A DNA stretch of 64,000 nucleotides from Flavobacterium sp. K5-23. Its GTDB lineage: Bacteria; Bacteroidota; Bacteroidia; Flavobacteriales; Flavobacteriaceae. A program made the translations under genes and the position numbers. The notes beneath the pieces were generated by a model that saw only the letters and a list, made by a program, of their open reading frames with translations, did not search any database and was not told the origin of the DNA. Positions within the stretch are counted from its first letter, which is position 1, and each line of letters begins with the position of its first letter. This document shows, piece after piece, positions 8,038 to 17,393 of this stretch. The stretch is from contig NZ_CP056783.1 of assembly GCF_023278045.1 (NCBI RefSeq), positions 992,001-1,056,000 on the forward strand, given 5' to 3'.

Positions 8038-8733
8038 CTATTTAAACCTTGTTAATACGTCAGTTATTTTTTCATAAGCTCTGAAGTTTTCATGCACTAT
8101 CTTATGATTAATCTTTTCATGGGCCCATGTGGTGTGAAACGGAATGTGAGCCGCATGGCCACCGATAGCCAAAACAGGTAAAACATCTGACTTAAGAGAA
8201 TTTCCAATCATAAAAAACTCATCGGGTCTTATTTCCAGACGTTTGATTAGGTCAGAATAATCAACTTCTTGCTTGTCTGACATTACTTCGATATGGTGAA
8301 AATATTTGCCCAGTCCTGAATTGTGTAATTTCCTACGTTGGTCCAATAAATCCCCCTTGGTGGCAACAACTAATTTATATTTACCGTGTAAAGCTTCTAG
8401 GGTTTCTTCTACACCTTCCAATAAATGAATTGGTTTTTCAGTTAATTCTTTTCCGTATTGAATGATGCGTTCTATAACTTCAACCGGAATGGTGTTATTG
8501 GAAATGGTCATAGCGGCCTCAATCATCGAAAGAATGTAGCCTTTTATTCCATATCCGTACAATTTTAAATTGTCAATTTCAATTTTAAAAAGTTGTTGTG
8601 AAATCCCCTGATGTGACAAGTAATCACTCATTAATACACAGAATTTTTCTTCTGTCTCAGCAAAATAAGTTTCATTTACAAATAAGGTGTCGTCAGCATC
8701 GAAGGCTATTACTTTTAAATTTTTCATTTTCAT
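8038..8733 (-). CDS. HAD-superfamily hydrolase
   Basis: A 231-residue haloacid dehalogenase-like phosphatase. Motif I is AFDADDTLF (nucleophile and general acid Asp), motif II is VVATKGD, and motif IV is MIGNSLKSDVLPV. A helical cap lies between motifs I and II, as in subclass I members. It should hydrolyse a small phosphorylated metabolite; the substrate cannot be told. It starts 4 bp after the EamA transporter stop, so the two are probably one transcript. A second Met two codons in is an equally possible start. Confidence 0.9.
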   Translation of the reverse strand: MKMKNLKVIAFDADDTLFVNETYFAETEEKFCVLMSDYLSHQGISQQLFKIEIDNLKLYGYGIKGYILSMIEAAMTISNNTIPVEVIERIIQYGKELTEKPIHLLEGVEETLEALHGKYKLVVATKGDLLDQRRKLHNSGLGKYFHHIEVMSDKQEVDYSDLIKRLEIRPDEFFMIGNSLKSDVLPVLAIGGHAAHIPFHTTWAHEKINHKIVHENFRAYEKITDVLTRFK

Positions 8734-8737
8734 TTTT

Positions 8738-9649
8738 TTAATTTACCAAAGAATTATCTTCTTTCGCTTTGTTAAATATATTTTTGACTGAAAGTGTTTT
8801 GGTGAAAAATGTGATTCGGATACCCAAAAGTAAAATTACACCTCCAATAATCATGTTTAAGGTTATTTTTTCATCCAATAATAACCACGCTAATAGAGAT
8901 GTCAATACGGCCTGACTCAGTAAACTCAATGAAACTCGTGTGGCGCGCATGTGTTGTGTGGCATAGCTAATCGATAACCAAGCCATCAATTGGCATACCA
9001 CAGCTTGAACAAATAAAACCAACCAACCCATATCTGAAAAACCCGAAAAAGGTTCGTTCATTACTACACATACTACAGCCAGATATACTGTTGAAGCTAG
9101 TAGGCTGATAGTCATAAAAGAAAGGACGTCCATTTGAGAAAGCGCTTTTTTACTCACCAATAAATAAATCGAATACAATATCCCAGACAATACGGCTAAA
9201 ATGAAAGCGTTGTCAAAATTCAACTCCAAGAAAAACTCGAAGCCAACTAACATCGCCATACCAAATAAGGAAACCACGGTTCCTATCCAGAAATTAGTTG
9301 CGGGTTTTGTTTTTAAGAAAACATATGAAATAATTCCAACCCAAAGCGGTGACAAATTAGTAAGCAATGAAGCTTGAGTAGCGCTTGATTCCTGAATGGC
9401 AATGTTCCAAACTGCAACATCCGAGGCAAATAACACACCACACAAGATGGCAAGTAGTAAGACGCCTGTCTTTGGGAATGCAAACTTTTTTGTGATCAGC
9501 ACATAGGGTAATAATAAACTAACCGCAATTGCCATTCGGTAAAAAGCCGAAATCAACCCGGGAGTCAATCTAAGTTTAACTAATATAGGGAAAATCGAAA
9601 TACAAAGTATTCCGAAAGCAAGTGCTAGTCTTGGTTTTGCATTTGTCAT
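8738..9649 (-). CDS. EamA-family (DMT) transporter
   Basis: A 303-residue inner-membrane protein with about ten hydrophobic segments in two EamA repeats, typical of drug/metabolite transporters. Conserved features include AFYRMAIA in repeat 1 and the end-of-repeat LLLDEKITLNMIIGG. It probably exports a metabolite such as an amino acid; the substrate is unknown. It is first in a two-gene operon with the HAD phosphatase. The pairing suggests a linked small-molecule function but proves nothing. Confidence 0.92.
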   Translation of the reverse strand: MTNAKPRLALAFGILCISIFPILVKLRLTPGLISAFYRMAIAVSLLLPYVLITKKFAFPKTGVLLLAILCGVLFASDVAVWNIAIQESSATQASLLTNLSPLWVGIISYVFLKTKPATNFWIGTVVSLFGMAMLVGFEFFLELNFDNAFILAVLSGILYSIYLLVSKKALSQMDVLSFMTISLLASTVYLAVVCVVMNEPFSGFSDMGWLVLFVQAVVCQLMAWLSISYATQHMRATRVSLSLLSQAVLTSLLAWLLLDEKITLNMIIGGVILLLGIRITFFTKTLSVKNIFNKAKEDNSLVN

Positions 9650-9747
9650 TTTGATTGTTTCAGAAGTTTAATTCCACCATTTTTAAGTAATTGGCAACTT
9701 ATCTGTTTTCGAAAATAACGCTTAATTTTTCTGTGTAAGTATAATTA

Positions 9748-9802
9748 CCGCAAATTCGCAAATTATGTTTTCAATTTAGAAGTGAAATATGCGAATTTGC
9801 GG
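9748..9802. repeat. 13-bp inverted repeat hairpin after metG
   Basis: The arms CCGCAAATTCGCA (9748-9760) and TGCGAATTTGCGG (9790-9802) are perfect inverted repeats with a 29-nt AT-rich loop, starting 7 bp after the metG stop. There is no T-run, so it is more a hairpin repeat or mRNA-stabilising end than a classic terminator. Confidence 0.65.
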
Positions 9803-9809
9803 TTTATAA

Positions 9810-11870
9810 TTAATTTATCGTCTCACCATTGGCAACACCATCAGCATCTGGATTTACAAAAACCAGTTTTCCTTCAGCGTTTGTAGCCATTAAGATCATT
9901 CCTTGACTTTCCACTCCACGTAAGTTTCTTGGAGCCAAGTTGACTAAAACAGTTACGCGTTTCCCTACGATATCTTCTGGTTTAAAACTTTCAGCTATTC
10001 CTGAAACTATCGTGCGAACATCAATACCGGTATCTACTTTCAATATCAAAAGCTTGTTCGCTTTTGGCATTTTTTCTGCTTCCAAGATGGTTCCAACACG
10101 CATGTCCATTTTAGAAAAATCATCAAACTGAATCGCTTCTTTTTGTGGTTCGGCCTTTTTGTTTTCGGCAATATTAGCTGTTTTAGTCGCTTCCAGTTTA
10201 TCAATTTGTTTCTGAATTTCTTCGTCTTCAATTTTGGCAAACAACAATTCAGCTTCCCCTATTTGGTGACTAGCTGGAAGTAAGTCTGAAGTTTCTGAAA
10301 TCGTACTCCAGTTCAACGGACTTTCGATTTTCAATATTCTTGATAATTTGGTTGCAGTAAAAGGCAAGAAAGGTTCGCAAAGCGCACTCAATGCTGCGGC
10401 AATTTGAAGTGCAACGTACATTTGTGTTTGTACACGACCTTCATCCGTTTTTATCATTTTCCAAGGCTCTTCGTCGGCCAAATATTTATTTCCTAAACGA
10501 GCTACATTCATCATTTCGCCCAAAGCTTCTCTAAATCTATAACGTTCTACAGAACTTGAAATAACTGCTGGATACGCTTTTAATTCCGTTAAAGTAGCTT
10601 CATCCACACCAGATAATGTGTTTGGACTTGGAACAATTCCGTTGTAATATTTATTGGTTAAAACCACTACTCGGTTAATGAAATTTCCGTAAATAGCAAC
10701 CAATTCATTATTGTTTCTCGCTTGAAAATCTTTCCAAGTAAAGTCGTTGTCTTTCGTTTCTGGCGCATTCGAAGTCAAAGCATAACGCAAAACATCTTGC
10801 TGATTTGGGAATTCTTCCAAATATTCGTGCAGCCAAACTGCCCAATTTTTAGAAGTAGATAATTTATTTCCCTCCAAGTTCAAGAACTCATTTGCAGGCA
10901 CATTGTCAGGCAAAATATAGCTTCCTTCGGCTTTCAACATCGCAGGGAAAATGATACAATGAAAAACAATATTGTCTTTCCCTATGAAGTGAACCAACTT
11001 GGTATCCTGATCTTTCCAGTACGGTTCCCATTCTTTTCCTTCGCGCAAAGCCCATTCTTTGGTAGCTGAGATGTATCCAATAGGTGCATCAAACCACACA
11101 TATAATTTCTTTCCTTCGGCACCAGCAACAGGAACATCAATTCCCCAGTCCAAGTCACGAGTTACCGCACGAGGCTCTAGTCCGCCGTCAATCCAAGATT
11201 TAACTTGTCCGTAAACATTAGGTTTCCAGTCGTTTTTATGTCCTACAAGAATCCACTCTTTCAAGAAATCTTCGTAACGATCCAAAGGTAAAAACCAGTG
11301 TTTCGTTGATTTCATAATTGGAGTATCTCCCGTGATTGTTGATTTTGGGTTAATTAAATCAGTAGCGTTCAAGGTAGAACCACATTTTTCGCATTGGTCA
11401 CCGTATGCTTCTTCGTTACCACATTTCGGGCAAGTTCCTATGACAAAACGGTCTGCCAAGAATTGATCTGCTTTCGCATCATACAATTGCTCAGTAACTT
11501 GTTCTATAAAGTCTCCTTTTTCATATAATTTCTTAAAGAATTCCGATGCAGTATCGTGATGAATCTTTGCCGAAGTTCTAGAATAATTGTCAAACGAAAT
11601 TCCAAAATCCAAGAACGATTTACGAATAATACCATCGTATTTATCAATTACTTCCTGAGGTGTAATACCTTCTTTCTTGGCTTTCATAGAAATAGCCACA
11701 CCGTGCTCGTCGCTTCCGCAAACAAATAAAACGTCTCTTCCTTGCAATCTCAGGTAACGTGAATAAATATCGGATGGCACGTAAACACCCGCCAAATGGC
11801 CAATGTGAATTGGTCCGTTCGTGTAAGGCAATGCCGCCGTAATCGTATATCTTTTTGGATTCTGTATCAT
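9810..11870 (-). CDS. metG: Methionyl-tRNA synthetase
   Basis: A 686-residue class I synthetase that charges tRNA-Met in the cytosol. The HIGH motif appears as PIHIGHLAG near the N-terminus. The zinc knuckle [18 protein letters not shown] lies near residue 145, and the KMSKS loop as KLSTSK. The anticodon-binding helical domain follows. The C-terminal about 110 residues form an EMAP-like tRNA-binding OB domain ([19 protein letters not shown]), present in dimeric MetRS. Length matches the long bacterial form. Monocistronic. Confidence 0.98.
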   Translation of the reverse strand: MIQNPKRYTITAALPYTNGPIHIGHLAGVYVPSDIYSRYLRLQGRDVLFVCGSDEHGVAISMKAKKEGITPQEVIDKYDGIIRKSFLDFGISFDNYSRTSAKIHHDTASEFFKKLYEKGDFIEQVTEQLYDAKADQFLADRFVIGTCPKCGNEEAYGDQCEKCGSTLNATDLINPKSTITGDTPIMKSTKHWFLPLDRYEDFLKEWILVGHKNDWKPNVYGQVKSWIDGGLEPRAVTRDLDWGIDVPVAGAEGKKLYVWFDAPIGYISATKEWALREGKEWEPYWKDQDTKLVHFIGKDNIVFHCIIFPAMLKAEGSYILPDNVPANEFLNLEGNKLSTSKNWAVWLHEYLEEFPNQQDVLRYALTSNAPETKDNDFTWKDFQARNNNELVAIYGNFINRVVVLTNKYYNGIVPSPNTLSGVDEATLTELKAYPAVISSSVERYRFREALGEMMNVARLGNKYLADEEPWKMIKTDEGRVQTQMYVALQIAAALSALCEPFLPFTATKLSRILKIESPLNWSTISETSDLLPASHQIGEAELLFAKIEDEEIQKQIDKLEATKTANIAENKKAEPQKEAIQFDDFSKMDMRVGTILEAEKMPKANKLLILKVDTGIDVRTIVSGIAESFKPEDIVGKRVTVLVNLAPRNLRGVESQGMILMATNAEGKLVFVNPDADGVANGETIN

Positions 11871-11889
11871 GATTCAATTTTATTGGCTG

Positions 11890-11897
11890 CAAAAATA
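11890..11897 (-). promoter_or_regulatory. -7 element of metG
   Basis: Minus-strand TATTTTTG, a perfect TAnnTTTG match, 19 bp before the metG ATG. Confidence 0.6.
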
Positions 11898-11969
11898 AGG
11901 AATAGAATTTTATTTGAAGCTATTTAGCTCCGCTGAATCTTCGATGTCCCGCTATACGTTGCAAATATA

Positions 11970-12102
11970 TTCACTGAACTCCGCAGAGAATAAAAGCTAC
12001 GTGAAGTAATCTTTTACTTTTTAAAGGAAAAAGTAAAAGGATTTTTACTCCAAACGAAGTTCACTGAACTCCGATGAAAATAGAAATTAAGTGAAGTAAT
12101 CG
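11970..12102. repeat. Two ~42-bp direct repeats flanking a perfect hairpin
   Basis: Unit 1 (11970-12011) and unit 2 (12060-12101) both begin TTCACTGAACTCCG and end GTGAAGTAATC, 90 bp apart. Each unit has TTCACT and a GTGAA arm, so each can fold on itself. Between them lies CTTTTACTTTTT / AAAAAGTAAAAG (12011-12039), a perfect 12-bp stem with a 5-nt loop. This fills most of the 300-bp gap between metG and the next gene; no reading frame is supported there. Confidence 0.6.
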
Positions 12103-12151
12103 GGGCTATTAAACTCCAGTTATGAGGTTGTTTTTTATGTAAATAATTACT

Positions 12152-12159
12152 TATATTTG
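12152..12159 (+). promoter_or_regulatory. -7 element with a very short leader
   Basis: TATATTTG, a perfect TAnnTTTG match, ends 12 bp before the ATG at 12172. The mRNA leader would be only about 5 nt. Confidence 0.55.
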
Positions 12160-12171
12160 GTAAAAAACCAA

Positions 12172-12783
12172 ATGAAAAGAAACTTTGTTTTTGTACTTAC
12201 TACAATAAGTTTCGCTGCATTTTCACAAGAAAAAACAAACCCAGTTGTGTTTTTAGACCTAAATGTAGGCTATGCTTGGGGAGGTTCAAGTGGCTTTATA
12301 AACGGAACTTCTCTCAATTATCAAGTGAAAGATAATTTATTCACTATCAGAACAACACAACTTATTGATTCCAATTTAGATGTAATATCCCCATATTTGC
12401 CGCTTCCTGTTTTTGAAGTTAAAGAAACTGTAATGGAATATGGCTTGTTGTATGGGAAAAGATATGTTTATGACAGCAAATCCTTGAGTTTTTCGGCAGG
12501 TATTGCATTAGTTGAAAGACAATTGTGTTCAAATGTAGAGGGTGTAAGTAGTGCATTTTCAGATAAAACAAATTCAATTGGTTTCCCATTTGAGGTTAAT
12601 ATAAAATGGTTCAAATCGATGAAGGATAAATATAGAATTTATGGTATTGTTCCCGTTGGTAAGGCTACAAGTTTTGGTAATAGTATTGGTTTTAAACTAA
12701 TAGGCAATATTTCTAAAACTTCCTATGTGGGAATTCAACTTTCGTTTGGATTAGGATTACATAAGGCGTATTCAAAGAGTTGA
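12172..12783 (+). CDS. Putative secreted outer-membrane beta-barrel protein
   Basis: A 203-residue protein starting at the ATG at 12172; an upstream in-frame TTG overlaps the promoter and is rejected. The signal peptide is MKRNFVFVLTTISFAAFSQ. The body is rich in alternating hydrophobic and polar residues and aromatics, with strand-like stretches (GYAWGGSSGFINGTSLNYQV, YRIYGIVPVGKATSFGNSIG). It ends in SYVGIQLSFGLGLH, consistent with a small outer-membrane barrel. No specific family recognised. Monocistronic. Confidence 0.8.
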   Translation: MKRNFVFVLTTISFAAFSQEKTNPVVFLDLNVGYAWGGSSGFINGTSLNYQVKDNLFTIRTTQLIDSNLDVISPYLPLPVFEVKETVMEYGLLYGKRYVYDSKSLSFSAGIALVERQLCSNVEGVSSAFSDKTNSIGFPFEVNIKWFKSMKDKYRIYGIVPVGKATSFGNSIGFKLIGNISKTSYVGIQLSFGLGLHKAYSKS

Positions 12784-12838
12784 TTTTTCATCGAAACACA
12801 TAAAAAAGTAAAGATGCGTTTTTAATCTGGCTTTGGTT

Positions 12839-12846
12839 TATCTTTG
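12839..12846 (+). promoter_or_regulatory. -7 element of the small basic protein gene
   Basis: TATCTTTG, a perfect TAnnTTTG match, 25 bp before the ATG at 12872. Confidence 0.6.
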
Positions 12847-12871
12847 TAACGCAATCAATGAAGAAAACATT

Positions 12872-13042
12872 ATGGCAAAAGGACCCGAAAAAAATACTAA
12901 AAACAAGGCTTTACATACCAAATTGCTAAATAGAAAAAAGGCGAAACTTCAAGAAGAAAAAAAAGAAAAAGCACTACGATTGAAAGCTTTGGTCACCAAA
13001 ATGAACCAACAAAAAAATAATAGTGAACCTGATACACAATAA
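12872..13042 (+). CDS. Small highly basic protein, function unknown
   Basis: A 56-residue protein starting at the ATG at 12872 (an in-frame TTG further upstream overlaps the promoter). About a third of residues are Lys or Arg; residues about 15-45 are likely a single charged helix (NRKKAKLQEEKKEKALRLKA). No Cys, membrane segment or signal peptide. The composition suggests nucleic-acid or ribosome association, but that is a guess. The last third of the gene plus about 110 bp downstream is duplicated immediately behind it. Confidence 0.75.
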   Translation: MAKGPEKNTKNKALHTKLLNRKKAKLQEEKKEKALRLKALVTKMNQQKNNSEPDTQ

Positions 13043-13353
13043 ATACCAGAGTTTAATCATCTGCGTATATCTGTGAAATCTGCGTGAAAAATTATTGCAC
13101 ACAGATTTTGCAATTTTCCGCGGATCATAATATATATTTGAATTAATAAGTGTTTACTTCAAGAAAAAAAGCACTCCGATTAAAAGCTTTGGTTACCAAA
13201 ATGAACCAGCAAAAGAATAATAGTGAACCAGATGCACGATAATTTTCAGGGTTTAATCATCTGCGTATATCTGTGAAATCTGCGTGAAAAATTATTGCAC
13301 ACAGATTTTGCAATTTTCCGCAGATCATAATATATATATGATTTAATAAGTGT
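12945..13353. repeat. Imperfect tandem duplication, 200-bp period
   Basis: Copy 1 (about 12945-13153) covers the 3' part of the small basic gene and its downstream region; copy 2 (about 13155-13353) repeats it at an offset of exactly 200 bp from 12971 onward. The central noncoding 71 bp (13051-13121 against 13251-13321) are identical. The coding part carries eight differences in 75 bp. Inside the identical block, ATCTGCG...ATCTGTG pairs with CACAGAT...CCGC(A/G)GAT to form a long hairpin. The duplication makes up most of the 418-bp gap before the next gene. Confidence 0.85.
13155..13242 (+). pseudogene. Truncated copy of the small basic protein gene
   Basis: It encodes the C-terminal 23 residues of the neighbour (ALRLKALVTKMNQQKNNSEP then DAR) and its stop, with no start codon and a 10-bp deletion in the A-rich stretch that breaks the frame. 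Six of its eight differences from the intact copy are synonymous third-position changes; the two amino-acid changes are both at the last two residues. Confidence 0.75.
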
Positions 13354-13460
13354 GATATAATTTTACCTGCTTCTTCATTTTTATAAGCAAAAAAAAAAAC
13401 ATTTCCATTCTTCGCTATTTTACCCGAAATTTGCAATCAATTCATTAAACAAATATCCAA

Positions 13461-14000
13461 ATGGAATTCGGTAAAATAATTATTTCAGAAACTGCTGCAG
13501 CTAGTGAAAGTCCACAAGACATAATCAACTCAAATATTTCGGTAATCAACTTAATGCGTGAAGAAAAAATTGATGACGATTTGATTCACGAAGATGCAAT
13601 GATGAGTTATTACTTGGATTATTATACAGCCCAATGTACTGAAGGTAATTTTGCGCAATTTGTATACAATTCCCGTTGGGACTCAGAATTAAACGAATTG
13701 GTAGAAGAAGGTTTGGCTTTGATTGGTGCTGAGAAACACTTAGAATTCTTTCAACAACAAAGCAAGAAAACCAAATTAATGAGCAGTGTAAAGCGAGATA
13801 AATTCTTGAAAGGAAAGTTAGAAGGCGTAAATCCAACAAGAGATATCTTAAACGCACAGTCATTTGCAGCAATAGAAGAAGATTTAGTGAGTTTGAACGC
13901 AAATTTTTTAAAATCACACCCAGATACTGAGGTACTTTCGGTAGACGATATGTTTGCTGTTTTGGAGGAATTTGTGGGTCACGAGATTAAAAGAGCTTAG
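13461..14000 (+). CDS. DMP19 / DUF4375 family protein
   Basis: A 179-residue cytosolic protein. The central stretch MSYYLDYYTAQCTEGNFAQF followed by VYNSRW resembles the DUF4375 (DMP19-like) helical domain, whose signature is a V/A-x-N/E-GG-F-x-QFFxN-like motif. DMP19 of Neisseria is a DNA-mimic protein that blocks a regulator; whether this distant member does so is unknown, although its many Asp and Glu residues would fit. Monocistronic, ATG start at 13461, and a hydrophobic-acidic C-terminus (DDMFAVLEEFVGHEI). Confidence 0.75.
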   Translation: MEFGKIIISETAAASESPQDIINSNISVINLMREEKIDDDLIHEDAMMSYYLDYYTAQCTEGNFAQFVYNSRWDSELNELVEEGLALIGAEKHLEFFQQQSKKTKLMSSVKRDKFLKGKLEGVNPTRDILNAQSFAAIEEDLVSLNANFLKSHPDTEVLSVDDMFAVLEEFVGHEIKRA

Positions 14001-14114
14001 GCCGAGTCAATAGGAGCAAGTCGAAAGTTTTAAAGTTGTTTTGTATTGCACTCAGTTGTTATTTCAGCATATATTATATCTAAATAAAGATATGACAAAA
14101 TTACGTTATCTCTT

Positions 14115-14151
14115 TGCTTTTGACTTTAGGACTTTTGACTTTAGACTTTTG
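14115..14151. repeat. ACTTTTGACTTTAG quasi-repeat upstream of serS
   Basis: CTTTTGACTTTAGG, then ACTTTTGACTTTAG, then ACTTTTGG: a tandem 14-15 bp phrase in the gap before serS. It is similar in style to the phrases found just before rsmA, DUF4286, bioA and the TraB gene. Confidence 0.6.
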
Positions 14152-14186
14152 GTTAAACTTTGTCCCGTTTCTATCAAACATTTCCT

Positions 14187-14194
14187 TAAATTTG
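14187..14194 (+). promoter_or_regulatory. -7 element of serS
   Basis: TAAATTTG, a perfect TAnnTTTG match, 39 bp before the ATG; TTTG at 14159-14162 is a possible -33 element, slightly far (24 bp). Confidence 0.5.
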
Positions 14195-14233
14195 CTTCCA
14201 TTATATAAAAAGTAGAGTTATAAAAATCAAGCT

Positions 14234-15505
14234 ATGTTACAAATTACATTTATTAGAGAGAATCAGGAACAAGTAATCAAGGCTTTGGCAAAAAGAAATA
14301 TGGATGCCACTAGTGTTGTTGAAGAAGTCGTACAACTGGACGAAAAACGTCGTTCTACACAAGTAGAATTAGACAATATCTTAGCTGAATCTAATAAATT
14401 ATCCAAAGACATTGGAGGCTTGATGAAAAGCGGTGAGAAATCAAAAGCCGCTATTCTTAAAGAAAAAACAGTCCTTTTGAAAGAGAAAAGCAAGAAATTA
14501 GCCGAAGAAGCGGATGTAATTGCTGCTGAACTTTTGGAAAAATTATATACATTACCTAACCTTCCAGCTGATATTGTTCCAGTAGGGAAAACACCTGAGG
14601 AAAACCTAAACGTTTTTGAAGAAGGTGAAATTCCAGTTTTACATGAAGGTGCTCAACCGCATTGGGAATTGGTGAAAAAATACGATATCATCGATTTCGA
14701 ATTAGGAGTAAAAATCACAGGAGCAGGATTTCCAGTTTATAAAGGAAAAGGGGCAAGATTACAACGTGCCTTGATCAATTATTTCTTGGATAAAAATACG
14801 GCTGCAGGTTACAATGAAGTTCAGGTGCCTCATTTTGTAAACGAAGCTTCAGCTTATGGAACAGGTCAATTACCAGACAAAGAAGGACAAATGTACCACG
14901 ATGCTACAGATGATTTATACTTAATACCTACGGCTGAGGTTCCGGTGACGAATTTGTTTCGTGATGTAATCTTATCTGAAAGTGAGTTGCCGGTTTTAAC
15001 CACGGCTTACACACCATGTTTCCGTAGAGAAGCTGGTTCTTATGGTGCTCATGTACGCGGATTAAACCGTTTGCACCAATTTGACAAAGTGGAAATTGTA
15101 CGTGTGGAACATCCAGACAACTCTTATAAAGCGCTTGACGGAATGGTGGAGCACGTAAAAGAAATTCTAAACGAATTGAAATTGCCATATAGGATATTAC
15201 GTCTTTGCGGTGGTGATATGGGTTTCACATCAGCATTAACGTATGATTTTGAAGTTTTTTCTACTGCGCAAGACCGTTGGTTAGAAATCTCTTCTGTTTC
15301 TAACTTCGAGACTTTTCAAGCAAATCGTTTGAAATTGCGTTTCAAAGACAAAGAAGGTAAAAATCAATTGGCACACACTCTAAACGGAAGTGCTTTAGCA
15401 TTACCTAGAGTATTAGCAGGAATATTAGAAAATTACCAAACTCCAGAAGGAATTGTAATACCAGATGTATTGCGTCCATACTGTGGATTTGATATTATTG
15501 ACTAA
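14234..15505 (+). CDS. serS: Seryl-tRNA synthetase
   Basis: A 423-residue class II synthetase that charges tRNA-Ser and tRNA-Sec. Residues about 30-105 form the antiparallel coiled-coil arm that contacts the long variable arm of tRNA-Ser. The catalytic core shows motif 2 (CFRREAGSYGAHVRGLNRLH) and motif 3 (TLNGSALALPRVLAGILENY), with TAEVPVTNL for serine binding. Full typical length. Monocistronic, with a repeat-rich hairpin downstream. Confidence 0.98.
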   Translation: MLQITFIRENQEQVIKALAKRNMDATSVVEEVVQLDEKRRSTQVELDNILAESNKLSKDIGGLMKSGEKSKAAILKEKTVLLKEKSKKLAEEADVIAAELLEKLYTLPNLPADIVPVGKTPEENLNVFEEGEIPVLHEGAQPHWELVKKYDIIDFELGVKITGAGFPVYKGKGARLQRALINYFLDKNTAAGYNEVQVPHFVNEASAYGTGQLPDKEGQMYHDATDDLYLIPTAEVPVTNLFRDVILSESELPVLTTAYTPCFRREAGSYGAHVRGLNRLHQFDKVEIVRVEHPDNSYKALDGMVEHVKEILNELKLPYRILRLCGGDMGFTSALTYDFEVFSTAQDRWLEISSVSNFETFQANRLKLRFKDKEGKNQLAHTLNGSALALPRVLAGILENYQTPEGIVIPDVLRPYCGFDIID

Positions 15506-15596
15506 CTAGTGTTCAGTCCTCAGTGATCGGTGTTCAGTTTGCTTTTATAACAACACACCGTTTTGTAAACTGAACACTGAATACTGAACACTTTTT
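15506..15596. repeat. Inverted AGTGTTCAGT repeat cluster between serS and the TPR gene
   Basis: The left arm holds AGTGTTCAGT, CAGTGATCGG and TGTTCAGTTTGC; the right arm holds AAACTGAACACTGAATACTG and a further AACACT. The arms are inverted and separated by about 35 bp, so the RNA can form a long hairpin. It ends almost at the ATG of the TPR gene (15599). Confidence 0.7.
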
Positions 15597-15598
15597 AA

Positions 15599-17377
15599 AT
15601 GAAGAAATATTTTCTACATATCACTCTGTTTTTTTCATTGGTTTGTTTTTCTCAAAACGAGCAATTGGCACAATATTTCTATGACAAAGGTGATTTTGAA
15701 AAAGCACTAGTCAGCTATGAGGAATTACTCGTGGCGCTTCCGTCTAATACGCAGTATTTTCTAAGAACCATTGAGTGTTACCAACAACTTCAGAAATTTG
15801 ATTTGGCCGAAAAAGCGATTCAATCTCGATTAGATAAATACAAGCAGGGGAATCTTCTGGTGGAATTGGGATACAATTTTCAATTGCGAAAGGATGATGT
15901 CAAGGCTAAGGTTTATTATGATCAAGCATTGGATAAAATCAATAAAAATCCAAATGAAGTGTATGGCATTTCCAATTCTTTTGAGAGAAAGGTATTGTTG
16001 GAATACGCCTTAAAAGCCTATCAAACCGCAACCAAATTAGAACCAAATTTTAATTTCAATTATCAAATTGGTCTTCTATATGGTCAATTAGGAAATTCGG
16101 CGATGATGATAGCTACTTTTCTGGATGAAGCTTTTGCAAATCCTCAAAATTCAATTCTGATTCAAAATCAACTGTCTCGTTTTATGACTGATGAAGGCGA
16201 TTCCGGGTTTAATGAAACCTTGCGCAAGGAATTAATTGTTAGGGTTCAGAAGAATCAGGATCTTTTTTGGAACCGCTATTTAAGTTGGTTTTACGTACAG
16301 CAAAAAGAATTTTCTAAAGCCTTTATTCAAGAAAAAGCAATCTATAGACGCAATCCGGAATCGTTGTCTAACATTGTGAATCTGGCACAGCTTGCTATCG
16401 AAGAAGAAGAAGCTGATGTTGCTGTTTCCATTCTTGGTTTTGTTCTGGAAAACACGAATGATTTGGAGCTACTTATTCAAGCACAAACCTATTTGATTAA
16501 AATAAAAATCGAAAAGGCGCAGGAAAAAGAATATGCTGCTATCAATACGGAAATACAAGCTTTGTTAACAACCTATGAAATAAGCCATTTTACCTTACCT
16601 TTGCAGTTGATACAAGCGCATTTTGTGGCTTTTAATCTAAAGCAACCCGAGCAAGGAAAAGCGATAGTAAAAAAAGCGCTCGAACTGCACTTGAATGAGT
16701 ATGAAGTGGCGCAAGCCAAAATGGAATTGGCTGATATTCTTTTATTCGAAGAAAAATTCAATCAGGCGCTGATTTATTATTCGCAGATAGAATTAGATTT
16801 AAAGAACGATGTGGTGGGTCACGAAGCGAGTTTAAAAGCGGCCAAAACGAGTTATTTCAAGACTGATTTCGAATGGGCATTGAAACAATTTAAGGTGTTG
16901 AAATCGGCAAATACGCTATTGATTGCTAACGATGCCTTAGAATATTTTCTTTTGATAAATGACAATACGGTTGCTGATTCTACCCAAACGGCTTTGAAGG
17001 AATTTGCAAAGGGGGATTATCTTTTATATCAAAACCGAATTAAAGAGGCAACAACCCAGTTTCAATCGATTTTGAAAAATTATAAAGGACAGGAAATAGA
17101 AGCAATAACTTTATTACGACTGGGTAAAATATATGAAAAAACAGTCGATTATAATTTGGCTTTAAGCCAATACCAAGCGATTATAGACAACCATAATGAA
17201 GGGATTTATATGGATGAAGCTTTGTATTTTTCGGCAGAGATTTATAATAAAAAATTAATTATGCCTGAAAAGGCCAAACCACTTTACGAGAAAATACTTT
17301 TCAATTATCAGGACAGTATTTATTTTGTGGATGCCAGAGTAAAATTCAGGCAATTAAGGGGAGACACTAATTTATAA
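15599..17377 (+). CDS. Secreted tetratricopeptide-repeat protein
   Basis: A 592-residue protein with a signal peptide (MKKYFLHITLFFSLVCFSQ). Nearly all of the mature chain is TPR-like helical hairpins; clear units include AQYFYDKGDFEKALVSYEEL near residue 25, and units such as ITLLRLGKIYEKTVDYNLAL near the C-terminus. It should be a periplasmic or outer-membrane scaffold; such proteins in Bacteroidota are sometimes linked to envelope assembly or gliding, but nothing here fixes the role. It precedes DUF4286, rsmA and mgtE on the same strand, so it may be co-transcribed with some of them. Confidence 0.88.
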   Translation: MKKYFLHITLFFSLVCFSQNEQLAQYFYDKGDFEKALVSYEELLVALPSNTQYFLRTIECYQQLQKFDLAEKAIQSRLDKYKQGNLLVELGYNFQLRKDDVKAKVYYDQALDKINKNPNEVYGISNSFERKVLLEYALKAYQTATKLEPNFNFNYQIGLLYGQLGNSAMMIATFLDEAFANPQNSILIQNQLSRFMTDEGDSGFNETLRKELIVRVQKNQDLFWNRYLSWFYVQQKEFSKAFIQEKAIYRRNPESLSNIVNLAQLAIEEEEADVAVSILGFVLENTNDLELLIQAQTYLIKIKIEKAQEKEYAAINTEIQALLTTYEISHFTLPLQLIQAHFVAFNLKQPEQGKAIVKKALELHLNEYEVAQAKMELADILLFEEKFNQALIYYSQIELDLKNDVVGHEASLKAAKTSYFKTDFEWALKQFKVLKSANTLLIANDALEYFLLINDNTVADSTQTALKEFAKGDYLLYQNRIKEATTQFQSILKNYKGQEIEAITLLRLGKIYEKTVDYNLALSQYQAIIDNHNEGIYMDEALYFSAEIYNKKLIMPEKAKPLYEKILFNYQDSIYFVDARVKFRQLRGDTNL

Positions 17378-17393
17378 TTCAAGAACAAGGATT

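Noticed and set aside
9748..9802. Origin of replication or dif site.
   Set aside because: Only a simple inverted repeat; no DnaA boxes, dnaA/gyrB context or XerCD-type core.
13461..14000. Phage DNA-mimic or anti-restriction protein.
   Set aside because: It is a DMP19-like protein, but no phage or restriction genes are nearby and the relationship is distant.
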